From: Aliikangiella sp. G2MR2-5
Lineage (GTDB): Bacteria; Pseudomonadota; Gammaproteobacteria; Enterobacterales; Kangiellaceae
Length of the DNA: 64,000 bases
Assembly (NCBI RefSeq): GCF_015687155.1
Contig: NZ_JADPQF010000003.1
Span: 124,001 to 188,000 of the forward strand
Direction: 5' to 3'
Part shown: positions 53,855 through 63,174 of the stretch, in pieces
Layout of the letters: every line of letters starts with the position of its first letter
How positions within the stretch are numbered: the stretch's first letter is position 1
Position numbers and translations under genes: made by a program
Notes under the pieces: model-generated
Told to the model about the DNA's origin: nothing
The model's input: the letters and a program-made list of their open reading frames with translations, nothing else
The model's database searches: none

Positions 53855-53958
53855 CTGATCTGGGTTTTGACAAAATGTTTGATCTGGATATAGACAAAAT
53901 TTTTTGTGTAGATATGGATGAAAATTTGTGCAGATATAGATAAAAAATAGCCGACATA
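53855..53958. repeat. Imperfect tandem repeats of GATCTGG/GATATGG-type units
   Basis: Four degenerate units of about 20-30 bases begin GATCTGG, GATCTGG, GATATGG and GATATAG, and continue with (T)AGACAAAAT-like or GATGAAAAT-like sequence. They sit between the candidate sRNA and the winged-helix regulator gene. Unit length varies. Confidence 0.4.
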
Positions 53959-53997
53959 TGGTGTCGGCTTACAAGGTGGGAGAGTTGCAGTTGGATA

Positions 53998-54468
53998 CTA
54001 TTTAAAAATATTATGATGCCCAAACTGGGTATTGATGTATCTAGATGCCGGAGGGTTGAATATGTCAACGCTTTGCGAAAAATCTATGTTTGACTCGAAA
54101 GATGAAGATGCTTGTTCTTCACGTTCCAAGATATAACCTTTCTTTGGCAATGTAATTATCTTCGCCGGAATATCATATCGCTTTAATACTCTACGCAAAT
54201 GGCATATCGCATGAGTAAGACCCTGCTCTCCAGTATAACTATTGCCGTTCCAAATATGTTTCACTAAAAAATTTCTTGTTACAACTTTATTTGAATGATT
54301 CAGGAGAGTATGCATTAAAAGCCATAGCTTATTTCTTAGACGCACTTTACCTTTTTCTGTATGAAGAATCTGTGTCTCAGAGTCAAGGATGCAATCATTA
54401 AACCGAATTGTCTTATATGTCTCTTCTGTATCTTGCTTTGGTAAAATCATTGTAGTCAATACCTCCAT
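53998..54468 (-). CDS. Winged-helix (OmpR/CadC-type DNA-binding) regulator without membrane or receiver domain
   Basis: 156 residues from ATG 54468 (MEVLTTMILPKQ), with GGTGGAGATG ahead. The frame to 54576 is too long for this family. The Trans_reg_C winged helix covers about 15-110: FNDCILDSETQILHTEKGKVRLRNK, LNHSNKVVTRNFLVKHIW, GLTHAICHLRRVLKRY and the wing LPKKGYILER in shorter pieces. It lacks the receiver domain of OmpR and the TM of ToxR/CadC. It is divergent from TBDR 54831, and a perfect 10-bp inverted repeat lies between them, so it probably regulates that receptor. Confidence 0.83.
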   Translation of the reverse strand: MEVLTTMILPKQDTEETYKTIRFNDCILDSETQILHTEKGKVRLRNKLWLLMHTLLNHSNKVVTRNFLVKHIWNGNSYTGEQGLTHAICHLRRVLKRYDIPAKIITLPKKGYILEREEQASSSFESNIDFSQSVDIFNPPASRYINTQFGHHNIFK

Positions 54469-54692
54469 TTTAGCATCTCCACCTGAAATCGTACGAAGAT
54501 AGTCGTATTTAACACCGCATATGGATAAATAGCAAGAGTTATATTTGTAAAATAGTGTGAAATTTGCACATCCCAAATCTCATTAAGGAGATTGTTTGCT
54601 AATTAATAAAGACAAATTATTGAATATTAATTCAAGTTTTTTTCAATCTTTAACTGCTTGTTTAGTAGCCAAGTATCTTGTTCTATTGGTAG

Positions 54693-54737
54693 TTGCAAAA
54701 AGGAATAAGGACCTATCCAAATAAAAACTTTTTGCAA
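54693..54737. promoter_or_regulatory. Candidate operator: TTGCAAAAAG / CTTTTTGCAA inverted repeat
   Basis: Two exact 10-base arms at 54693-54702 and 54728-54737 are in inverted orientation with 25 bases between them. They lie in the 362-base gap 54469-54830 between the divergent winged-helix regulator and the TBDR. The layout suits two regulator dimers or one looped site. No other strong signal was seen in this gap. Confidence 0.5.
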
Positions 54738-54830
54738 TGGAAGTCATGCAGTAGTTTTCAAAATTAATAATTAGAAATGCATGTTTTTAGGAAACTCAAT
54801 AAAACAACGACTAATATCGGGAGTTAGACT

Positions 54831-57713
54831 ATGTTACTGAACAACAAACATAGCAAGCTATCTAAAGCAATTAAGATGGCCCTTATTTGTGGAACTATCT
54901 CCACGCTACCAATGGCTCAATACAGCTTTTCGGCAGAAGAAGATGAAGCAGAAGTAGAAGAAGAGCGAATAGTTATTACTGGTTCAAGAATTAAGCGAAC
55001 TAACTTGATGACGGCTTCTCCAGTTACAACAGTAGGTGCAGAAGATTTTCAAATCAGAGGTATAACAAAAGTTGAAGACTTGCTTAACGAGTTACCCCAG
55101 GTCTTTCCTGGACAAGTATCTGGTACGGCAAATGGAGCGGTTGGGACCGCAACCATAGATTTGCGATTTTTGGGACCTCAAAGAACTCTAACTTTGATTG
55201 ACGGGCGTCGCCTTCCTGTCGGTTCTCCAAAGGCTGGTGGTGCAGGGGCTGATATCAATCAAATCCCTGCGGGACTAATTGAAAGGGTTGAATTACTCAC
55301 TGGCGGTTCATCTGCGACTTACGGCTCTGATGCTATTTCAGGGGTCGTTAATTTTATCATGAAAAAAGATTTTGAAGGTGTGGAACTTGATTACCAGCAC
55401 AGCTTCTATAATCATGATAATGACAACTCTGACATTCAAAATATTGTAACTTCGTCAGGATTTGAAACCGCGAGTGGAAGTATTACTGATGGTCATACTA
55501 ACGATTTCTCTATTCTGCTTGGAGCGAATAGTGCGAATGGTAAAGGAAATGTCACCGCATATGCGACCATAAGGGATATTGATTCGATTACCCAGGATTC
55601 ACGAGACTATAGTAGTTGCGCTCTTGATTTAGACGGTACTGATTTGGTTTGCGCGGGTTCAAGCACAATTCCAAATACGCGAGTTACGGATTTTGCCGGA
55701 GGGTTTGATTTTCAAGTAGATGGTACCGATTTTGTACCTTTTAATTCTCTCTATAACTATGGTCCTCTAAATCACTTCCAACGACCCGATCAAAGAAGAA
55801 CTGCCGGCGCATTTGCCCATTATGAAATGACTAACGATATGGAAATCTATGGAGAATTTAATTTCATGGATGACCGAAGTAACGCACAAATCGCTCCGTC
55901 GGGCGCTTTCTTTGTAACCAACTCTATTCCGTGTAGTAATCCCTTTTTATCTACTCAACAATTTGACCAGCTTTGTGGCCAATTTGGTTTGACTGCGGAT
56001 GATATTCAAACCGCCTATATCGGTCGACGTAATGTAGAAGGCGGACCTCGAAATAATGATCTGCGCCATACCTCTTATCGTGGTGTCATAGGTCTTCGAG
56101 GCGACTTCAATGAAAACTGGAGTTATGACCTATTCGCTAACTACTCTACGGTTATCATGAGCGAAGTATACAACAATGACTTGTCAACAACTAAAATTCA
56201 GCGTGCACTGAATGCAACAAGAGATGGTGAAGGCAACATTGTATGTCAGTCGGTGATTGATGGCAGCGATCCTAACTGTGTCCCGTGGAATGTTTTCGAG
56301 ACCGGGGCGGTAACACAAGACATGGTTAACTACCTGGTTCTACCGCTCTTTGCCGATGGTGAAACTGAATCAACTCAGATCGTTGGTTTTGTTTCTGGTG
56401 ATATGACGGATGCAGGTTGGGTAATGCCTGGCGCTGAAAACGGCCTGAGCATGGTTTTGGGTTATGAGTTCAGAGAAGATAATCTTGTATATAATCCGGA
56501 CAATGGATTCCGCTCCGGCGATGGTGCGGGCCAAGGCGGACCAACGTCATCAGTTTCTGGCTCACTTGATGTTTCCGAGTTTTTTGGCGAATTCAGTATT
56601 CCGCTTATCGAAGATGGTTCTATTGCTGATTCTCTGACGTTGGATCTGGGATATCGCTATTCTGATTATTCTACAGATAAAACAACGGATACCTACAAAG
56701 TCGCTTTGGATTGGCAAGTAAATGATGACCTGAAATTTAGAGCCAGCCTGCAAAGTGCGACTCGTCACGCTAATATTCGCGAACTTTTTGTTCCACAGGT
56801 TATAGGACTATTTAATATGGATGAAGATCCATGCGCCGGCTCCGATCCAACCTATACGCTTGAGCAGTGTCAGCGTACGGGTGTATCTGCAGGACGTTAT
56901 GGCACTATCGCAGATAGTCCTGCTGGTCAATATAATGGCTTGTTGGGAGGTAATCCAGATCTTGATCCGGAAGAGTCCGACACTACATCCTTCGGTGTTG
57001 TGTTCTCTCCAATGGAAGATTTTGATATCGCATTGGACTACTTCAATATTGATGTGAAAAAAGCGATCAGTACGATTCCGGCGGACTTTATTCTGGAAAA
57101 GTGCGCTATAGACAATGTGCAATCTTTTTGTGACATGATTAGTCGCGGCCCTACAGAGACTTTGTGGATTGGTCAGGATAATATCCTGCAAACCAATTTG
57201 AATATTGGATTCCTGGAGACCGAAGGTGTGGACTTTGACGTGTCCTATCAATTTGAAATGGCCGAACAGGGCAAATTAACGTTCAAGCTGCTTGGAACCT
57301 ATTTGATGAAATTTGATAACCAGCCTACGCCGGTATCTGAAGTCATTGAATGTGTCGGCTATTGGGACCGAACGTCCTGTCTGAATCCTCGTCCAGAATG
57401 GAGATGGAATCTGGCTACTACCTGGAATACTCCATGGGATATGACGATAACCGGAACCGTTCGATACTTTGGTGATGTTGATGAGTTGAACAATGGTCCA
57501 ACTGATCTGGATGCGCAAACTTATTTTGATATTGGAGCTACCTGGGATGTTGCAAGCAATACCCAACTTCGCTTTGGTATCAAAAACTTGCTAGACGATG
57601 AGCCACCAATTGTTCCCAATGCCCCTTCTGGAGTGGGTAATGGTAATACATTCCCTGGTTCATATGATACCTTGGGACGTTACGTCTTTGCGGGTATTAA
57701 GTACAGCTTATAG
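54831..57713 (+). CDS. TonB-dependent receptor (second TBDR/sulfotransferase pair)
   Basis: 960 residues. An atypically long basic N-terminus (LLNNKHSKLSKAIKMALICG) leads into a signal peptide ending FSAEEDE. Then follow an acidic stretch, a TonB-box-like RIVITGSRIKR, a plug (LIERVELLTGGSSATYGSDAISGVVNFIMKKD in pieces) and a large barrel ending YVFAGIKYSL. It is only distantly related to the receptors at 50654 and 59596. It is divergent from a winged-helix regulator and followed by a TPR-sulfotransferase on the same strand. The ribosome site GGGAGTTAGACT precedes ATG 54831. Confidence 0.92.
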   Translation: MLLNNKHSKLSKAIKMALICGTISTLPMAQYSFSAEEDEAEVEEERIVITGSRIKRTNLMTASPVTTVGAEDFQIRGITKVEDLLNELPQVFPGQVSGTANGAVGTATIDLRFLGPQRTLTLIDGRRLPVGSPKAGGAGADINQIPAGLIERVELLTGGSSATYGSDAISGVVNFIMKKDFEGVELDYQHSFYNHDNDNSDIQNIVTSSGFETASGSITDGHTNDFSILLGANSANGKGNVTAYATIRDIDSITQDSRDYSSCALDLDGTDLVCAGSSTIPNTRVTDFAGGFDFQVDGTDFVPFNSLYNYGPLNHFQRPDQRRTAGAFAHYEMTNDMEIYGEFNFMDDRSNAQIAPSGAFFVTNSIPCSNPFLSTQQFDQLCGQFGLTADDIQTAYIGRRNVEGGPRNNDLRHTSYRGVIGLRGDFNENWSYDLFANYSTVIMSEVYNNDLSTTKIQRALNATRDGEGNIVCQSVIDGSDPNCVPWNVFETGAVTQDMVNYLVLPLFADGETESTQIVGFVSGDMTDAGWVMPGAENGLSMVLGYEFREDNLVYNPDNGFRSGDGAGQGGPTSSVSGSLDVSEFFGEFSIPLIEDGSIADSLTLDLGYRYSDYSTDKTTDTYKVALDWQVNDDLKFRASLQSATRHANIRELFVPQVIGLFNMDEDPCAGSDPTYTLEQCQRTGVSAGRYGTIADSPAGQYNGLLGGNPDLDPEESDTTSFGVVFSPMEDFDIALDYFNIDVKKAISTIPADFILEKCAIDNVQSFCDMISRGPTETLWIGQDNILQTNLNIGFLETEGVDFDVSYQFEMAEQGKLTFKLLGTYLMKFDNQPTPVSEVIECVGYWDRTSCLNPRPEWRWNLATTWNTPWDMTITGTVRYFGDVDELNNGPTDLDAQTYFDIGATWDVASNTQLRFGIKNLLDDEPPIVPNAPSGVGNGNTFPGSYDTLGRYVFAGIKYSL

Positions 57714-57728
57714 TTAGTACATTTATGA

Positions 57729-57752
57729 GAAGGTTGGCGTGTGCCAACCTTC
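57729..57752 (+). terminator. Intercistronic hairpin after TBDR
   Basis: A perfect 10-bp stem GAAGGTTGGC/GCCAACCTTC with loop GTGT, 16 bases after the TBDR stop. It lacks a long T tract (ATTCTATAAAA follows), so it may attenuate rather than end transcription into the sulfotransferase gene, or protect the receptor mRNA 3' end. Confidence 0.6.
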
Positions 57753-57787
57753 ATTCTATAAAACGTTCATTTCTTGCTGTATCTATT

Positions 57788-59428
57788 ATGCATTATTTAA
57801 CCCGAGCAAAGAGACTTCTGTCTTTGGGCTTCGTTCAAAGTGTTGAAAAGCTTGTCAGGGATATTGGGCTAGATGAATGTTCCAAAGAGGAGTTACTTCT
57901 TCTCGATCTCGAATTGGCGCAATTTTCTAAAAACGCCAAAGAAATAGAGCTCTCTTTAATTCGATTGATAGATAATTCTTCTGACAATTCCGACTACGTA
58001 GTTCGGTTAGCGGAACTGTATGTTTCACAAAATAAGTTTGAAGATGCTATCTGCTGTTATAGGAAGTATTTAGATAGCAAAAGCGAAGATGCAGATGTCC
58101 GTTTTAATCTCGGTTTAGTTTTAAAAAAAAGTGGAAAGCTAGAAGATGCAATTAATGCTTTTGAGTCAGCGCTTGAATCCAGCGTTAACTCACAGGCTGA
58201 AGTTTTGAATAGCATGGCTATCGCCTACGTAGAGCTAGGCAAAATTGAGCAAGCAGAAAATTGCTATCTAAAAGCGCTTGAGTTCAATCCAAACTCGAAT
58301 ATGGTCAGGCTTAATTATGCTAGTTTACTGGAGCAACAGGGAAGAAAGGAGCTGGCTCTAGCTAACTACAATAAAATACTTGGACAAACCCCTACCTATT
58401 ATGATGCGCTAATCAGAATTGCCTATCTTGAAAAGCATAACCAAGAAAATGATACAACTTTAAGAAAGTTAAATCGGGCATTGAGAAAAAGTTCCTTAAC
58501 AGATGCAGAAAGAGAAGGTCTTTATTATGCTCTCGGCAAAGTATACGATGACATGAGAAAATATCATTTGTCTTTCGAGTGCTATCTAAAAGCGAATAGT
58601 TTTAGTAAAGTTCGTGTCGGAACATACTCTAGCGAGTTGACAGAAAATATTTCAACATCTATTCGACGAGCATACTCTACAAGTATAATCCGAGATACAA
58701 GTGACCGAACAGAGTCTCCGACCTTTATTTGTGGCATGTTTCGATCTGGCTCTACCTTACTGGAAAGCATTTTAGGCCGTACCGGAGCAATTATGCCTGG
58801 TGGAGAATTAAGCTATTTTCCATCTTTACTGGTAAAATCTAATGGTCAGTTAGCGAACAAACTATTCTGTAAAACAGGCAAAAATTTGTTAGAGAATTAT
58901 GCCGAAGAATACTTGTCTTTTTGTCAGAAGCGTTTTCCGGACGTCAAACATTTAACGGACAAAAGACCAGACAATTTTTTATTTATCGGGTTTATTAAAA
59001 GGGTATTTCCCGAAGCAAAGATTATTGTAACTAGAAGGAACCGGTATGATAATGCTCTTTCGATTTACTTTCAGCAGTTGTCGGCACTATTTCCTTACGC
59101 TAACGATTTGAGGGATTGTCTGCACTACTACTCTGTTTTTGAAGAGCTCCTGACATTTTGGCTAGAATTATTCCCCAAAGATATAATGGTCGTAGACTAC
59201 GAAACGCTGATTCTTCAAACATCATCGACAATTGAGAACTGTCTGGAATTTCTGGGGAAAAACAAGAATACCAACTACTCGCCACATACACCGGATAGAG
59301 AGCCCGATAAAGCAAGGATTAATACCGCAAGCCTATGGCAGGTGCGAGAGCCAATCTATACTAGTTCAATTAATCGATGGCAACACTATTCTCAGTTTGC
59401 GATGTCATCTTTAACGCATAAAAAGTGA
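57788..59428 (+). CDS. TPR-repeat sulfotransferase family protein, second copy
   Basis: 546 residues from ATG 57788 (MHYLTRAKRLLSLG). An in-frame ATG at 57725 would place the start before the perfect hairpin at 57729-57752 and adds 21 untypical residues, so I prefer 57788. Neither start has a good SD. TPR helices span about 40-250. The sulfotransferase domain spans about 310-530, with 5'-phosphosulfate loop FICGMFRSGST (313-323) and DKRPDNF followed by TRRNRYDNALS as 3'-phosphate region. It is paralogous in layout to the 5503-7515 protein, and like it follows a TBDR gene. Substrate is unknown. Confidence 0.87.
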   Translation: MHYLTRAKRLLSLGFVQSVEKLVRDIGLDECSKEELLLLDLELAQFSKNAKEIELSLIRLIDNSSDNSDYVVRLAELYVSQNKFEDAICCYRKYLDSKSEDADVRFNLGLVLKKSGKLEDAINAFESALESSVNSQAEVLNSMAIAYVELGKIEQAENCYLKALEFNPNSNMVRLNYASLLEQQGRKELALANYNKILGQTPTYYDALIRIAYLEKHNQENDTTLRKLNRALRKSSLTDAEREGLYYALGKVYDDMRKYHLSFECYLKANSFSKVRVGTYSSELTENISTSIRRAYSTSIIRDTSDRTESPTFICGMFRSGSTLLESILGRTGAIMPGGELSYFPSLLVKSNGQLANKLFCKTGKNLLENYAEEYLSFCQKRFPDVKHLTDKRPDNFLFIGFIKRVFPEAKIIVTRRNRYDNALSIYFQQLSALFPYANDLRDCLHYYSVFEELLTFWLELFPKDIMVVDYETLILQTSSTIENCLEFLGKNKNTNYSPHTPDREPDKARINTASLWQVREPIYTSSINRWQHYSQFAMSSLTHKK

Positions 59429-59595
59429 CAATCTACAGGGATAGGTAAGATGACCATTTGAACCGTAATCGGCATCTCAAAAACCCATCAATATTACCAT
59501 TGTGTGAAGTTTCACTGCATTCCTTGACAAAATTTGATATCGTTAGCGCAAAGTCTTAATAGATGTATTAGACTATCTCAATATAAGAATTCTAA

Positions 59596-62313
59596 ATGGC
59601 CATCACGGTTATTCGGCGAACAACAGGTATGACAAAAAAGGCATTTTTACTAGGGGTAGCTTCGGTAATCACTATTTCTTCATCTCCTTCGTGGGCTCTG
59701 CAGAGTGACACGCAGGCTGATAAAGATGAAGAAAAAATGGTTGTTACCGGTACTCGTATCAAGAAAGTTGATATCAACAATCTTTCTCCAATTCTATCTA
59801 TCAGTCGCGAAGACATGGATAAACAGGGCTTTGCAACAGTAAAAGATCTGGTAGATAGCCTGACTCAAAACACCGGTGGTACCCTCGATAATTCGGCGAC
59901 ATTCGGTTTTACACCAGGAGCATCTTCGGTAAATCTCAGAGGAATAGGGTTTGGACATACTCTGATATTAATCGATGGCCGTCGCTTGCCAATTTATCCA
60001 GTGGGAATTGGCGGCACCAGTAACTTTGTCGATCTGTCATCAATCCCGATGGCCTTTGTTGAAAGAATCGATGTACTTACCGATGGGGCATCTGCTGTTT
60101 ATGGCTCTGATGCCGTGTCCGGAGTGATTAACGTAATCACTCGTAAAGATATAGAAGGTATTTCATTAAATTATCGTATGGGTGATTCCTCTGATGGAGG
60201 TTATTCCAATAAAAGGCTAAATCTTTTTACCGGAGCTCGAAGCGGAGACACTCAGGTAGATTTAATTATTGATCTTTGGGATCAAAATCCGGTGTGGGCC
60301 TCACAGAGAGATTATGCGGCGAGTGACCTGGCTAATCCTAATGCAACATACAGTGGCGGAGGGGCAAGCTTTTACGGCCTGGATTCGGGCAACGTATATC
60401 AGCACCCTGATTGCGGAACGCCGAATGACCCCCTTGGTGGGCTTGGTATTCCAGATGTTGAGGTGACTTTCTTCAACCCCGGAGAGATCTGGTGTGGATT
60501 TGATCGATCAGCTTATCGTCAGTTAATTGCGCCGCAAAGTCGAGCGTCGGTAATGAGTCGACTTTCCTACGAAGTGAGCCCCGATCTTACTGTTTTTGGA
60601 CGAGTCGGTTTTTCTACTTCTCAGACCAAACCTGAAATGGAGCCTAATTTTTATGGTGGGGCTTTATTTAATGGGTATGGTTTTTCTGTACCTAACTGGG
60701 GAGCAATGCTACCTGCCGGTGCCGCAAATAATCCAACAACCGGAACGGCATATGAGGAAAGCGGGGTTTTTGTTCGGAGACTGGTTGAGTTCGGACCAAG
60801 AAAGAGTGATATAGACAGTAATGCTTACAATCTATTACTCGGATTGGAAGGAACCATGTTTAATGGCCAATATGATTGGGAGCTAGGCGTTTCCTACAAT
60901 CGTACTAATTTAGATATTACGGCAAATAACATTTTACTTAGCGCGTTAAATCAATCGGTAGATCTAGGGCTAGACCTTTTCCAACCTATTCCCGACTATA
61001 TGGTGGACGCGCTTTCCTTCACTGCAATTAAGGAAGCACAATCGATTAATCGCGTTATTGATTTTTCCATAACTGGAGATACCGGTTTTAACCTGAATGC
61101 TGGCCCGATTAAGTTCGCATTGGCTTTAGAACATGTTAGCGAAGAGTACGAAGATAGGCCTGATAAACGGGTTCTACTGGAAGATGCTTTTGATGGCAGC
61201 AGTTCTGGTGCTGGAAAAAGAGAACATACTGGAATTGGCGGAGAGCTAAGCTTTCCATTTTCAGACAATTTTGAACTGGATTTGGCCTTGCGCTGGGACG
61301 ATTATGATGATGAATCTTCTACTGACAGTGCTTTCAGCCCACGCCTGGCAATGGCTTATCGTCCGACAGAATCCATTCTTACCCGCTTTTCATGGGGACA
61401 AAGCTTCCGAGCGCCTGATATGCAAAGGCTCTTCGGTGGGCCAACCAAAGGCTTTTCCGATATTCTTGACCCCGAGTTTTTGATCGATAGTGACGGTAAT
61501 TTATGTCCTGGCTCAAGCACTGACCCTGACTGTCAGCCCCTGCTAGTCCAGTCTGTAAATACCTATACCTTGTCCAATATTGATTTAGCTGAGGAGGAGG
61601 GTGACAACTTCAATCTGGGAGTGGTATGGGAGCCTTCACATGATTTTTCTGTCAGCGTCGACTATTTCAGAATTGAACTGGAAGAGGTTGTAGCGGCACC
61701 TTCAGTTCAATGGGTAATTAATGTATGTACTTACTATGGTTATCTCTGCGATTTTGTCAGCCGTGATGAGCTAGGTTCGCTTAGTGGCGGGGATGCGTTT
61801 GTTGCCACCTATGCGGTTAATTTCGCAGAGCAGGACACGGACGGGTATGATTTTACAATGAACTACGACTGGCAGAATAGTTGGGGATCATGGTCGAGTC
61901 AGGCCAATATTACCTGGGTCAAAACATTTGAAACCCGATTTACTCAAGATTCTGAAAAAGTTGAAGAAATTGGTCTTGGTGCGCTACCTGAGTTTCGAAC
62001 CAACCTAACCCTGGATTGGGCTCAAGGTAGTTGGGGAGCAACACTAAGAATGAATTTTGTGGATGAGATGGCTGGTGCCTATTGTTTCGAATGTGGCAAA
62101 GATGAGTATATCGATTCTTGGACGATTTTCAGTTTAAGTGGACGTTATAATTATTCTGATTTCACCAGAATACGATTTGGAATCAATAACTTAACTAATG
62201 AAGAGCCGCCGACAGATCCAACACTAACCAATTGGCCGTGGTTTAATAATGCCGGAGGCTATTACAGTGCTGTTGGCCGAGAATATTATTTACAGCTGGA
62301 AACTCGCTTCTAG
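59596..62313 (+). CDS. TonB-dependent receptor, paralogue B
   Basis: 905 residues from ATG 59596. ATG 59629 (MTKKAFLLGVAS) gives a cleaner signal peptide and is an alternative. The TonB-box-like MVVTGTRIKK, plug (SLTQNTGGTLD, TPGASSVNLRGIGFGHTL, DAVSGVINVITRKD) and barrel ending YLQLETRF are seen. Strong similarity to the minus-strand receptor at 50654 suggests duplication. A near-palindrome GTCTTAATA-GATG-TATTAGAC (59553-59573) lies upstream and may be an operator. It follows the TPR-sulfotransferase by 167 bases, so it may belong to the same locus. Confidence 0.92.
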   Translation: MAITVIRRTTGMTKKAFLLGVASVITISSSPSWALQSDTQADKDEEKMVVTGTRIKKVDINNLSPILSISREDMDKQGFATVKDLVDSLTQNTGGTLDNSATFGFTPGASSVNLRGIGFGHTLILIDGRRLPIYPVGIGGTSNFVDLSSIPMAFVERIDVLTDGASAVYGSDAVSGVINVITRKDIEGISLNYRMGDSSDGGYSNKRLNLFTGARSGDTQVDLIIDLWDQNPVWASQRDYAASDLANPNATYSGGGASFYGLDSGNVYQHPDCGTPNDPLGGLGIPDVEVTFFNPGEIWCGFDRSAYRQLIAPQSRASVMSRLSYEVSPDLTVFGRVGFSTSQTKPEMEPNFYGGALFNGYGFSVPNWGAMLPAGAANNPTTGTAYEESGVFVRRLVEFGPRKSDIDSNAYNLLLGLEGTMFNGQYDWELGVSYNRTNLDITANNILLSALNQSVDLGLDLFQPIPDYMVDALSFTAIKEAQSINRVIDFSITGDTGFNLNAGPIKFALALEHVSEEYEDRPDKRVLLEDAFDGSSSGAGKREHTGIGGELSFPFSDNFELDLALRWDDYDDESSTDSAFSPRLAMAYRPTESILTRFSWGQSFRAPDMQRLFGGPTKGFSDILDPEFLIDSDGNLCPGSSTDPDCQPLLVQSVNTYTLSNIDLAEEEGDNFNLGVVWEPSHDFSVSVDYFRIELEEVVAAPSVQWVINVCTYYGYLCDFVSRDELGSLSGGDAFVATYAVNFAEQDTDGYDFTMNYDWQNSWGSWSSQANITWVKTFETRFTQDSEKVEEIGLGALPEFRTNLTLDWAQGSWGATLRMNFVDEMAGAYCFECGKDEYIDSWTIFSLSGRYNYSDFTRIRFGINNLTNEEPPTDPTLTNWPWFNNAGGYYSAVGREYYLQLETRF

Positions 62314-62336
62314 GGACGAAATTTATTCTGCAAAAC

Positions 62337-62365
62337 TTGCCTGTATCCCACGGCTTGTGTACAAT
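62337..62365 (+). promoter_or_regulatory. Sigma70-type promoter of rpsO
   Basis: TTGCCT (62337-62342) and TACAAT (62360-62365) are separated by 17 bases, with the start expected near 62372. This gives a short leader of about 93 bases before the rpsO ATG. Confidence 0.6.
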
Positions 62366-62377
62366 TCGCCCGTCCTG

Positions 62378-62405
62378 ACATGGCTGAATTAGTGATCGGC
62401 TATGT
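62378..62405 (+). promoter_or_regulatory. Leader hairpin in rpsO mRNA
   Basis: ACATGGCTGA (62378-62387) pairs over ten positions, two of them G-U, with TCGGCTATGT (62396-62405) across an 8-base loop. It lies about 60 bases before the start codon. In E. coli S15 represses its own translation through leader structure. This stem is a candidate analogue. Confidence 0.45.
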
Positions 62406-62464
62406 TGTTGTATCAACACTGGTATTAATCGTTGGATATATCAGTTACTTTATTGGAGTAAGAA

Positions 62465-62734
62465 ATGTCACTAACTGCTGAAGCAAAAGCTAAGATTATT
62501 GCAGAATATGCACGTGGAGAAGGCGATACAGGGTCTCCTGAAGTTCAGGTTGCTTTATTGAGCCACCAAATTAACCACTTGCAAAGCCATTTTAAAGAGC
62601 ATATTCACGACCATCACTCTCGTCGTGGTCTGCTAAGAATGGTAAGCCAACGTCGTAAGCTTCTCGACTATTTGAAAGGTAAGGATGCAGATCGTTACAC
62701 TTCTCTCATCGGTCGATTAGGATTACGTCGATAA
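62465..62734 (+). CDS. rpsO: 30S ribosomal protein S15
   Basis: 89 residues, the standard length. It begins [32 protein letters not shown] in consecutive pieces and contains the rRNA-binding [21 protein letters not shown] segment. GGAGTAAGAA gives the ribosome site. The gene is followed by a terminator and then pnp, as in E. coli. Strongly conserved throughout. Confidence 0.98.
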   Translation: MSLTAEAKAKIIAEYARGEGDTGSPEVQVALLSHQINHLQSHFKEHIHDHHSRRGLLRMVSQRRKLLDYLKGKDADRYTSLIGRLGLRR

Positions 62735-62747
62735 GCGATGAATCTTT

Positions 62748-62772
62748 AAAAAGGGGCCTAGCGCCCCTTTTT
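62748..62772 (+). terminator. Terminator between rpsO and pnp
   Basis: A 10-bp stem AAAAAGGGGC/GCCCCTTTTT with 5-base loop CTAGC, 13 bases past the rpsO stop. Confidence 0.88.
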
Positions 62773-63174
62773 GTCTTTCTGGGTTCGCTTGTAGAGATAA
62801 AACTTAGATTGTTACTCGCAAGCTTTTCCCTGCAAAATAAAGACCTTTTGCTATAAAATATTAATGCATTCTTTGGCGGACAAACTAGTATTGTGTTTGC
62901 GCTGTCGAAGACTATAAAGAGCCTAGGTTATTCAATTGAGCTTTTAAGCATTGTACTTGAATAGGAAGAGAGTTAGACGAGTATCTTGATTTAGATTAGA
63001 AACTTAATTTGGGAAACTATAGATAAATGTTTCAAAATCAGGTTTTGTTTAAGTTTTACTCGACCTGTCATTCTCAATTCTTTAAAGAACTCAGTTGAAT
63101 AGTCTAGGCAAACACTAACGCCAGACTACCCATGCATTTATGCAGGTGTCTGAAAATTTAATAAGGAAAACTTT
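62773..63174 (+). promoter_or_regulatory. pnp promoter region and structured leader
   Basis: A possible promoter is TTGTGT (62891-62896), 16 bases, TATAAA (62913-62918). Near the gene two adjacent hairpins occur. At 63100-63128 TAGTCT and GGC pair with GCC and AGACTA, with one bulged A. At 63128-63147 TGCAT pairs with ATGCA, extended by ACC/GGT around a bulge. E. coli pnp mRNA has leader hairpins cut by RNase III that mediate self-control. Confidence 0.45.

Noticed and set aside
53829..54068. Minus-strand frame with repetitive peptide
   Set aside because: It reflects the degenerate DNA repeats and overlaps the winged-helix gene's end; no ribosome site or family.
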